Assembly: GCA_020216575.1 (NCBI GenBank)
Contig: JAIUYC010000225.1
Location: 1-6,635 of the forward strand
Source of the DNA: Coleofasciculus sp. S288
GTDB taxonomy: Bacteria > Cyanobacteriota > Cyanobacteriia > Cyanobacteriales > Coleofasciculaceae
DNA: 6,635 nt
Reading direction: 5' to 3'
The translations under genes and the position numbers were made by a program. The notes under the pieces are model-generated. The model worked only from the letters and a program-made list of their open reading frames with translations. It ran no database searches and was not told the origin of the DNA. Shown here piece by piece: positions 1 to 5,596 of this stretch (the stretch's first letter is position 1; every line of letters starts with the position of its first letter).

Positions 1-1514
1 TCACTGAAAGCCTCCATATGGAAAAGCAATAAAGCTTGTTCAAAGTCTTGCTTCGTCGCTAACTTGCCGTCTCGGATTTCAGGGCGATCGGCGTCGAATA
101 TTTCATAGACACTTACCGCTGCTGTTTTTCCCCTAACCTGAACTCGATCAATCAGGCGAAATGCATAGTGATTGGCATCTTGTAATTGTGAAAATGTGTG
201 ATGAGAAATGAGCAACGGCACTTTATAATATTTAGTCATCTCTTCAAGACGAGACGCTAAGTTGACAGCATCACTAATAACGGTGCTGTCCATGCGGAAC
301 GTTCCACCGACTGTGCCTAACATCAGAGACCCCGTATTGATACCAATGCCAATTTTAATCGGCGCATAACTTGATTTAAGGCGATGTTGATTGTATTCAG
401 TTAGGGTTTGTAGCATTGCAATTCCTGCTTTGACAGCATCATCTGCCCCACCACTAAACAGCGCCATAATCTCATCGCCAATATATTTATCAATAAAGCC
501 GTTATTTCTGATAACAGCAGGCTCCATGCGGCTCAAATAGGCATTGAGGAATTTAAAATTATCTTCAGGTGTCATGCTTTCCGACAAGCTAGTGAAGTCG
601 CGAATGTCAGAAAAGAGAATTGACATCTCTTTTTGCACCTGATCGCCTAATTTGACATCAACAATACTTTTCTTGTTCAAAAACTGTAGAAATTGACGAG
701 GAACAAACCGTTCGTAAGCCTGGTTGAGGACATAGAGTTTATAGGTAAACTTTTTGCGTTCGACTTCTGCCCGTTTCCGTTGGCTGATGTCTTGAAAGGC
801 AACGATCGCATATTCCACGTTACCCTTGTCATCAAAGATGGGCGTTCCCCAACTCTCTACCGGGATAATCGTGTCGCCTCGGCGAATTTCTAGATCATCA
901 GCACTCGCGATTTCGCCCCTCAAAGCCTTTGCTCCAGGCAGTTCAGGGTTGGGGTACACTTCATCAGTTCCAGCTTTGTAAATTTGATACGCCTCGGCAA
1001 ACTCATCGGCTGAGGCTAACAGGACACGTCCTTGAGAAAGTAACTGCCGTGCCTTTTGATTGCCATAGTAGGATTTACCACTGGCATCTAGGATGGCTAC
1101 ACCCACGGGTAGGGCATCCAAACATTTAATGAGCTGCCTCTCAATTTTACGGCTTTTGCGCTCCGCTGCCTCTGCCTTGTCATACAAGAGTTCTTCAACC
1201 GTATCGCCATGTTGTGTGGTTGTTTCCAGGAGGATTTCTAGGTCAGCCTTTTCGCTGTTTACAATGGTCAAAAGAGACTGAAGTTCCACTGCCAAAGCTT
1301 GGAGAGCCGCTTCGGCACGCCGACGATTCACAATTTCGGCTTGGAGTTGTTGGTTGGAGGAGTGCAACTGGGCTTCAACCATATCAGCATGGAGCGTGGT
1401 TGTCTCTAGCAAGATTTCCAAATCAGCCTTGTCTCGCTTTAAGTTTTCCACTTCCCGACGCAGGGTGGCGATTTTCCGAAGAAGCTGTTCTGCTGATAGG
1501 TGTTGTGCCTGCAT
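1..1514 (-). CDS. Coiled coil-PAS-class III adenylate cyclase (3' end outside window)
   Basis: Predicted to convert ATP to cAMP in the cytoplasm. No stop occurs before the left edge; 504 codons are visible and little of the C-terminus should be missing. Residues 1-125 are charged coiled coil. About 127-248 form a PAS domain (LPVGVAILDASG at 135-146, ending FQDISQRKRAE). The cyclase domain starts near 296. Metal-binding Asp are D303 (ILFSDIRDFT) and D347 (YIGDEIMALF), the adenine-selecting pair is K343 and T411, and the transition-state residues are N418 and R422 (DAVNLASRLE). The K-T pair is the class IIIb adenylate-cyclase signature rather than K-D, and does not fit a guanylate cyclase; this was aligned by eye. 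The block KADLEILLETTT occurs twice, at residues 29 and 89. No membrane segment is visible. It is the last visible gene of the leftward cluster, 176 bp after the STAS gene. ATG 1514 was chosen because family-like sequence begins there; an in-frame ATG at 1559 would add 15 residues (MFTRCSFCQDKNLKA), and neither start has a clear Shine-Dalgarno. Confidence 0.93.
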   Translation of the reverse strand, partial: MQAQHLSAEQLLRKIATLRREVENLKRDKADLEILLETTTLHADMVEAQLHSSNQQLQAEIVNRRRAEAALQALAVELQSLLTIVNSEKADLEILLETTTQHGDTVEELLYDKAEAAERKSRKIERQLIKCLDALPVGVAILDASGKSYYGNQKARQLLSQGRVLLASADEFAEAYQIYKAGTDEVYPNPELPGAKALRGEIASADDLEIRRGDTIIPVESWGTPIFDDKGNVEYAIVAFQDISQRKRAEVERKKFTYKLYVLNQAYERFVPRQFLQFLNKKSIVDVKLGDQVQKEMSILFSDIRDFTSLSESMTPEDNFKFLNAYLSRMEPAVIRNNGFIDKYIGDEIMALFSGGADDAVKAGIAMLQTLTEYNQHRLKSSYAPIKIGIGINTGSLMLGTVGGTFRMDSTVISDAVNLASRLEEMTKYYKVPLLISHHTFSQLQDANHYAFRLIDRVQVRGKTAAVSVYEIFDADRPEIRDGKLATKQDFEQALLLFHMEAFS

Positions 1515-1520
1515 TGCTTT

Positions 1521-1534
1521 AAGATTTTTATCTT
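1521..1534 (-). promoter_or_regulatory. Short inverted repeat just before the cyclase start
   Basis: AAGAT and ATCTT form a perfect 5-bp stem around a 4-base loop. In the transcript it would end 6 nt before AUG 1514, where a Shine-Dalgarno would normally be. It is AT-rich and weak. It would lie inside the coding region if translation starts at 1559. A role in translation is only a possibility. Confidence 0.2.
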
Positions 1535-1600
1535 GACAAAAACTACATCGTGTGAACATCCCCGTAGATTCACGCACCTTATCGAGTTACTAGTGGAGGA

Positions 1601-1628
1601 AGGCAGAAGGCTCCAGGGCAGAGGGCTT
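1601..1628. repeat. Degenerate heptamer array (AGGSNNN-type, 4 units)
   Basis: Four consecutive 7-base units beginning AGG can be read: AGGCAGA, AGGCTCC, AGGGCAG, AGGGCTT. The period matches the other two arrays in this window, but the units have diverged. It lies in the 176-bp gap between the STAS gene and the cyclase. Purine-rich GGCAGAAGG-type runs are common in cyanobacterial spacers, so this is probably a decayed short tandem repeat. Confidence 0.4.
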
Positions 1629-1690
1629 TTATGAAAGAACGCTTGTACAGTAAGCTTTTTCAACTAGATACTTATTTCCGCCATGCTGCA

Positions 1691-2038
1691 CTAGTCCAAT
1701 TCCAGTTTTAAAGAAGGCATCAGTCGCTGCAAGTTCTTTAACGATTTTCCCTGCCAGGGAATCGTCTTAGAGCCTTTGACTACCATCTCAATCGTCTTTT
1801 TTTGGCGCACCTTGATTACAAACTTCGAGAGGACGTTTATCCCCGAACTGTTAAGGAACTCGAGTTCCCGCAAGTTCAGTGTGATGGTTGGTGGTTCTTG
1901 CTCGGCCAAATCGTCCAATAACTGCACAATGGGTGCGTACTCATCTATCCCATTGAGCCGCAGTGAACCCCGACAGCTCACTGTTTCAGTAACTGGGTCA
2001 TAGCAGATGCTGTAATCTTCGCTCTGAATTTTCATCAT
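1691..2038 (-). CDS. STAS-domain protein (anti-sigma factor antagonist type)
   Basis: A 115-residue single-domain STAS protein of the SpoIIAA/RsbV family, cytoplasmic. In partner switching the unphosphorylated form binds and sequesters a partner, and phosphorylation of one serine blocks this. The phosphoacceptor loop is LEFLNSSGINVL at residues 59-70. S65 aligns with the phosphorylated second Ser of the SpoIIAA DSSG motif, and S64 precedes it. The Asp of that motif is N63 here. The C-terminal LKNLQRLMPSLKLELD helix closes the domain. The length is usual for stand-alone STAS proteins. It starts 38 bp after the ATP-binding gene, so the two are probably co-transcribed. Two ATGs stand in tandem (2038 and 2035); the ribosome site upstream is weak. 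It is the likely substrate of the two upstream gene products. Its downstream target is not fixed by the sequence; the adjacent cyclase or an unlinked anti-sigma factor are candidates. Confidence 0.92.
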   Translation of the reverse strand: MMKIQSEDYSICYDPVTETVSCRGSLRLNGIDEYAPIVQLLDDLAEQEPPTITLNLRELEFLNSSGINVLSKFVIKVRQKKTIEMVVKGSKTIPWQGKSLKNLQRLMPSLKLELD

Positions 2039-2076
2039 CCCATAGCTCTTTGGATCGTTTCAGTAGGCTAGGTAGC

Positions 2077-2658
2077 TTATACAGTCAACTGCACCATTGT
2101 GGTCACAGTAGTCACCTCTGGGTTCTTTTGAACGCTCTCGAACTTCCAACCTAGCTTTGCCTGATAATCATTGATCATAGCCAGCAAGCCTAACCCAGAT
2201 TGTCGTTCGCTCTCGGATTCGGCATTTCTTTCAAGATTACGAATATACAACTCGCTAGGGTCAGATGTCGTTAATTCCTCAATGAATGCTTGGAACTTTG
2301 CGATCGCTCCGGGTGTCACACTATTTGTAGCCAGGAATACAAGACCGTAACTGTGTAGTTGCAGCCGAACGCTGATAGGATACCGCGATGACGGGTCATT
2401 AAACTTCATAGCATTCTCTAGCAGCTCATTGGCAATAAAACTAACCGCACTCTTGACCTCGGCTTGAATATTGATGTCAGTCGTAGCTGTGTCACTGCCC
2501 GGAAAGAATGTTGCAAAGTAATCTGCCATAAAATCAGCGGACAAACCATTGGTTCGCCAGCGCTGCTGGACTGGAACTGAGCTAGGTGAAAACACAATTG
2601 TCAAGTACTCTTGAGTGGCAGGCAACTCCTGACTGAAGTCTCCGAATATCCGAACCAT
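2077..2658 (-). CDS. RsbW/SpoIIAB-like ATP-binding protein (putative switch kinase)
   Basis: A 193-residue cytoplasmic protein with a GHKL (HATPase) fold of the anti-sigma/serine kinase type, expected to phosphorylate the STAS protein encoded next to it. The N box is clear: FIANELLENAMKFND at residues 74-88, with E78 and N82. A Gly-rich G2-like segment is SGLGLLAMINDY at 154-165. The usual DxGxG G1 box is missing; the matching strand reads FLATNSVTPG (108-117), with Asn where Asp is expected, so activity may be atypical. The N-terminal 60 residues (IFGDFSQ, then SPSSVPVQQRWRTNGLSADF) are an extension not found in Bacillus RsbW and look like a cyanobacterial subfamily feature. It follows the phosphatase gene after 129 bp filled mostly by a heptamer array, and precedes the STAS gene by 38 bp. 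ATG 2658 fits the family N-terminus, although no Shine-Dalgarno precedes it. Kinase function is inferred from fold and context. Confidence 0.85.
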   Translation of the reverse strand: MVRIFGDFSQELPATQEYLTIVFSPSSVPVQQRWRTNGLSADFMADYFATFFPGSDTATTDINIQAEVKSAVSFIANELLENAMKFNDPSSRYPISVRLQLHSYGLVFLATNSVTPGAIAKFQAFIEELTTSDPSELYIRNLERNAESESERQSGLGLLAMINDYQAKLGWKFESVQKNPEVTTVTTMVQLTV

Positions 2659-2670
2659 ATCGATTTTGTC

Positions 2671-2768
2671 AGTTGTTAGTTGTCAGTTGTTAGTTGTTAG
2701 TTGTCAGTTGTCAGTTGTCAGTTGTTAGTTGTTAGTTGTTAGTTGTCAGTTGTCAGTTGTTAGTTGTC
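2671..2768. repeat. Tandem heptanucleotide array, 14 x AGTTGTY (STRR-like)
   Basis: Fourteen uninterrupted 7-base units AGTTGTT or AGTTGTC occupy 98 bp, preceded by a partial unit TTGTC at 2666-2670. Only the seventh base varies, in the order T C T T C C C T T T C C T C. The core overlaps TTGTCAGT, the unit of the short tandemly repeated repetitive (STRR) families reported from Calothrix. The array fills most of the gap between the phosphatase stop and the ATP-binding gene start and ends 12 bp before that start codon. In the sense transcript it reads RACAACU, with few G residues and little self-pairing, so it would be an unstructured leader. Confidence 0.95.
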
Positions 2769-2787
2769 AATGACCCATGACCCATGG

Positions 2788-4944
2788 CTATTTCTGTTTA
2801 ATCACTACCAACGTGATGTCGTCGTAAACTGTTTGCTCCCCGATGTGCTGCTGTAGGTCATCAATGACAGCTTGCTTGATTTCACTAGCAGGGTGTTGCC
2901 AGTGCTGTCTGACGACTTCGCACAGCCGCTCGACACTGTATTGCACCCCATTCATATTTTCGGCTTCGGTAATCCCATCGGTGTAGAGGACTACGATATC
3001 CCCTGGATTCAACTGCACCCTCGTTTCCGCCACAAAATCGGCAATGTCTTCTTCTAGTCCCAACGGGAAGCCTAAATCAATCGTGTCAATCCGCTCGATG
3101 ATGCCGCCAGAGCGCACGATCACAATCTCTTCATGTTGCCCGCTTAACCGCAGTTGCCCCGATTGGTAGTCTAGCAAGGACAGGGTCAGGTTTTTATCAG
3201 AATTCATCCGCTTCACATTTTCGTAAATCGTTCGGTTGAGTACCTCCAAAAATTTCTTAGAATCCGTTTGTTCAGATGCCAGCAGCGTCCGCACGGCGGT
3301 TTGCACCATAATGGTCAATACACCACTTTCCAAGCCATGTCCGGTAACGTCGCCGATGCTGATTTTGACATGACCGTTGTGCTTGAGTACGTCATAGTAG
3401 TCGCCGCCTACTTCATCAGCAGGTTTCATGAACCCTGCAATATCTAGCCCGGTAATGGACTCCAGTTCTTGTTGTTTTGGTAAGAGCATCTGTTGCAAGC
3501 GGCGCGTCACCTCCAACTCTGCACTCATCCGAAGATTTTCAGCTTTCAGGCGCTCGTTGAGACTGGTAATTTCTTCGTTAGCTGCCCTGAGTTCGAGGGT
3601 TCGTTGCTCGACACGCTGTTCTAGTTCTTCGTTTGCCTGTTCTAAAGCGGTAAAGGACTCGCGCAACTGAGCGGCCATGTAGTTAAATGAGTCAGCTAGA
3701 ACGACGAGTTCCTGAACGCCTTCTGCTGTTACACTTGGGTTGGATTCACTCTTGGCAAAGTCTGCTGATTCGGCTTGTTTAGCGATCGCTTTCGATGCTT
3801 CGCTCAACCGTAGAAGGGGTCGAGTAATCAAACGAGCCGTCAAAATTCCCAATACGGTTGCCAAAACTAAAGCGGCCAGACACAGCAGAATCGTCTGGCG
3901 GGTGTTGGCATTGATGGTTTCCATAAAATCGGCTTCTGGAATCACCACCACCAATAGCCAATTTAGACCCCGTCCATCCCGCAACGGTGTTAACTGAACG
4001 AATTGACGCTTGCCGTTGAGGCTAGAGGTGAATTGCTGATTCCCCTCAATCTGAGCGAGATTGCCAAACCGCTCTTGGAGATGCTGCACTGTGTCTCGAA
4101 TTAAGGGATTGCTGCTATGGGTTGCCTTGATCCGTTCCCGCTTTCCTTCTTTAGTCGTGACAAAGGGTAACTCGCTGGCGGAACTAGCGACAATTTTTCC
4201 GGAGCGTTCAATGATAAAGGCTTGTCCTGACTTACTAATATTCAAGTTGCGGAGAAATTGGCTGATTTGCGACAAGGTAAAATCAATAGCCAGCACACCC
4301 CGAAGAACCCCGTTGTCGTTGTAGATGGGAACAGCCGATGTAATACCGAGATCGGATGAGGCAGCAAACACGTAAATTGGAGACCATGTCGATGTACCTG
4401 CCTTGACAGCAGCCTCATACCAAGGTCGAGTGCGAGGATCGAATTGATCGGTTTTGATTAACTCAGCCCGATTCCCCTGGTTATCCAAACGATAAATCTT
4501 CCGTAGTGGAGCGGTGGATTCGTCTCGAATGTGAACAACATCCTGCTCTGCTTTCTTAACGTAGATGAAATTTCCCTCTTGGTTCCCGTAATACAGGATA
4601 GACACGGAATCACTGAGTTGCACCTGATGCCAGAAATAGCGCTCGACGGCCGGAAAATCTTCTAGGTTTAACTTCTCAGCCCGCATAGCCGCCACATTCA
4701 TCTGCAAGAATGAGTGGGGAACGTCGGTAAAGTGTTGGACATGCTCTTCGATGCGAGCCGTAACTTCTCGGCTCAACTTGGTAGATAGGTCATTGACGGC
4801 TTTTTGTCCGTTGCGTAATGAGAGCCATCCCGTCAACCCCACGGCGGCAAAAATTTCGAGAACGAAGGGTATCACGAGGAGAAGACGCAGTGATACTTTT
4901 CTAGACACCCTAGAGACTGAGCGACTTGAAGATTGGCTTAACAT
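2788..4944 (-). CDS. dCACHE-HAMP-PP2C (SpoIIE-type) sensor phosphatase
   Basis: A 718-residue inner-membrane sensor whose cytoplasmic end should dephosphorylate a STAS protein at Ser/Thr. Order: TM1 about 18-42; periplasmic double CACHE about 45-345, with the hallmark FDPRTRPWY at 168-176 and LRGVLAIDFTL at 214-224; TM2 about 351-373; HAMP about 371-430; coiled coil 431-488; PP2C/SpoIIE 490-718. Metal-binding acidic residues of the PPM fold are present: D515 in VGGDYYD, D532 in GDVTGHG, D656 in YTDGITEA, and D708/D709 in VYDDITLVV. All key residues are intact. The sensor end resembles chemoreceptors that bind small molecules such as amino acids, but the ligand cannot be read from sequence. 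It heads the leftward cluster, and its kinase and STAS partners follow, as in the icfG cluster of Synechocystis and in RsbU/RsbP systems. A HIP1 site sits just before the ATG, and no Shine-Dalgarno is visible. Confidence 0.95.
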   Translation of the reverse strand: MLSQSSSRSVSRVSRKVSLRLLLVIPFVLEIFAAVGLTGWLSLRNGQKAVNDLSTKLSREVTARIEEHVQHFTDVPHSFLQMNVAAMRAEKLNLEDFPAVERYFWHQVQLSDSVSILYYGNQEGNFIYVKKAEQDVVHIRDESTAPLRKIYRLDNQGNRAELIKTDQFDPRTRPWYEAAVKAGTSTWSPIYVFAASSDLGITSAVPIYNDNGVLRGVLAIDFTLSQISQFLRNLNISKSGQAFIIERSGKIVASSASELPFVTTKEGKRERIKATHSSNPLIRDTVQHLQERFGNLAQIEGNQQFTSSLNGKRQFVQLTPLRDGRGLNWLLVVVIPEADFMETINANTRQTILLCLAALVLATVLGILTARLITRPLLRLSEASKAIAKQAESADFAKSESNPSVTAEGVQELVVLADSFNYMAAQLRESFTALEQANEELEQRVEQRTLELRAANEEITSLNERLKAENLRMSAELEVTRRLQQMLLPKQQELESITGLDIAGFMKPADEVGGDYYDVLKHNGHVKISIGDVTGHGLESGVLTIMVQTAVRTLLASEQTDSKKFLEVLNRTIYENVKRMNSDKNLTLSLLDYQSGQLRLSGQHEEIVIVRSGGIIERIDTIDLGFPLGLEEDIADFVAETRVQLNPGDIVVLYTDGITEAENMNGVQYSVERLCEVVRQHWQHPASEIKQAVIDDLQQHIGEQTVYDDITLVVIKQK

Positions 4945-4948
4945 TAAG

Positions 4949-4956
4949 GCGATCGC
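4949..4956. repeat. HIP1 octamer GCGATCGC
   Basis: The palindrome GCGATCGC, highly over-represented in many cyanobacterial genomes, lies 4 bp upstream of the phosphatase start codon. Five more copies are at 2300-2307, 3782-3789, 5408-5415, 5957-5964 and 6372-6379, about one per 1.1 kb. They occur both in genes and between them. They are the clearest base-level sign of a cyanobacterial source. Confidence 0.95.
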
Positions 4957-4986
4957 GTTTTAACGACTAACAGAATCCTTCAGTGA

Positions 4987-5088
4987 GGTTAGTAGTTAGT
5001 AGTTAGTGGTTAGTGGGAATCAAGAAGAGCATTCAATGCAAGAATTCAATAGTCCCCTACTCGCTTGACTTTCTACTACCTACTAACC
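4987..5088. repeat. Inverted repeat, 16-bp arms around 70 bp
   Basis: Arm 4987-5002 (GGTTAGTAGTTAGTAG) and arm 5073-5088 (CTACTACCTACTAACC) are reverse complements at 15 of 16 positions. The left arm is also the first part of the TTAGTRG tandem array, so the right arm is an inverted copy of the same repeat. A leftward transcript starting beyond 5088 would carry both arms in the leader of the phosphatase gene and could fold into a long stem. It may instead mark the ends of a small inserted segment; no target duplication was seen. Confidence 0.6.
4989..5016. repeat. Tandem heptanucleotide array, 4 x TTAGTRG
   Basis: Units TTAGTAG, TTAGTAG, TTAGTGG, TTAGTGG follow one another without a break. 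Like the 2671-2768 array it has period 7 and a single varying base (A or G at position 6), but a different core sequence. It lies 45-72 bp upstream of the phosphatase start codon, in the probable 5' leader or promoter zone of the leftward cluster. Confidence 0.8.
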
Positions 5089-5107
5089 CTAGTGGTGACT
5101 TTCCTCC

Positions 5108-5352
5108 TCACCCTGCATAGAAGGCTAAGGCTTCAAGAGTCACCGGAGCGTGAAATGCACCCTTAGTATCAATGGCAGCCTGCCTGATTTTCAGAGCCGA
5201 CGGCTGCTAGTTTTGACTTAACTACCTCAATAAGCCGCTCTATTCCGTATTCAGTTTCAACCCGCTCGACCCATATCTGATGAGTTTGCCCTGTAGAAAA
5301 CGGGATACACCTTTATTCCATCGACTGATTGATAGTGTTCTAGAACCTCCGT
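5108..5352 (-). pseudogene. Probable frameshifted gene remnant, family unknown
   Basis: Reading leftwards, three frames in succession give protein-like sequence that joins smoothly. The first, from about 5352, reads TEVLEHYQSVDGIKVYPVF. Near 5296-5303 the frame changes and continues STGQTHQIWVERVETEYG, then IERLIEVVKSKLAAVGS; this frame alone is open from 5312 to a stop at 5169. Near 5190-5205 it changes again and continues ALKIRQAAIDTKGAFHAPV, then TLEALAFYAG, before a stop at 5108-5110. Each change equals one extra base (or two missing) relative to the presumed parent. No start codon or upstream domain is evident. I do not recognise the family. The pieces could be chance open stretches, but charged helical composition in all three and a consistent direction favour a decayed C-terminal coding region. 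Confidence 0.4.
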
Positions 5353-5383
5353 TGAACAACCTATTTGACAAAGGAGCCAAAAG

Positions 5384-5500
5384 GTGAAATCAGCGTTTAC
5401 GGAGGGAGCGATCGCACGGGTGAAGCTCAGGCGATATCTAAAGGCTTGTCCGGTTATCCCACATTGTCATTACTGGGGAACCAATAGACAATGGAGGTAA
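5384..5500 (+). CDS. Small ORF, 38 aa, GTG start with good ribosome site
   Basis: A GTG start is preceded by AAAGGAG with a 7-base spacer, the best Shine-Dalgarno in the window, and followed by 38 codons to TAA. The product is basic and would begin VKSAFTEGAIARVKLRRYLK, then contain CPVIPHCHYWG. It includes a HIP1 site and, at its end, a hairpin. No family is recognised and no membrane segment or signal peptide is visible. It may be a real small protein, the 5' remnant of something larger, or chance. Confidence 0.25.
   Translation: MKSAFTEGAIARVKLRRYLKACPVIPHCHYWGTNRQWR
5462..5493 (+). other. Hairpin-forming inverted repeat
   Basis: CATTGTC (5462-5468) and GACAATG (5487-5493) are perfect complements. 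Inside, ATT pairs with AAT beyond a bulged A, and GG pairs with CC around a GGAA tetraloop. No T-run follows, so it is not a typical intrinsic terminator. It lies in the last codons of the 38-residue ORF and about 100 bp upstream of the small membrane-protein gene. Confidence 0.4.
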
Positions 5501-5596
5501 TCAAGGCTATAGTTGTCCATCGTCTGTTTGGATACAGATGAGATAACCTGTGATTAGATTAAATCCTAACTTGAATAGAGTAAGTAACAAGTTGTG

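Noticed and set aside
693..1536. Plus-strand open frames of 60-102 codons opposite the cyclase
   Set aside because: They are antisense to a well-supported cyclase gene and have no ribosome sites or recognisable domains.
1546..1562. TGTGA half-site before the cyclase as a cAMP-receptor site
   Set aside because: The matching TCACA half is not present at the required 6-bp spacing.
1439..1663. Minus-strand 74-codon frame overlapping the cyclase start
   Set aside because: It overlaps the cyclase N-terminus out of frame, crosses the degenerate repeat, and its translation has no protein-like pattern.
2671..2768. Heptamer array as a CRISPR array
   Set aside because: The units are contiguous, with no spacers between them.
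5337..5346. Palindrome GTTCTAGAAC as an operator
   Set aside because: A single 10-bp palindrome inside the presumed gene remnant, with no promoter nearby and no second copy.
5365..5370. TTGACA as a -35 box
   Set aside because: No acceptable -10 hexamer lies 16-19 bp downstream; the region there reads AATCAG.
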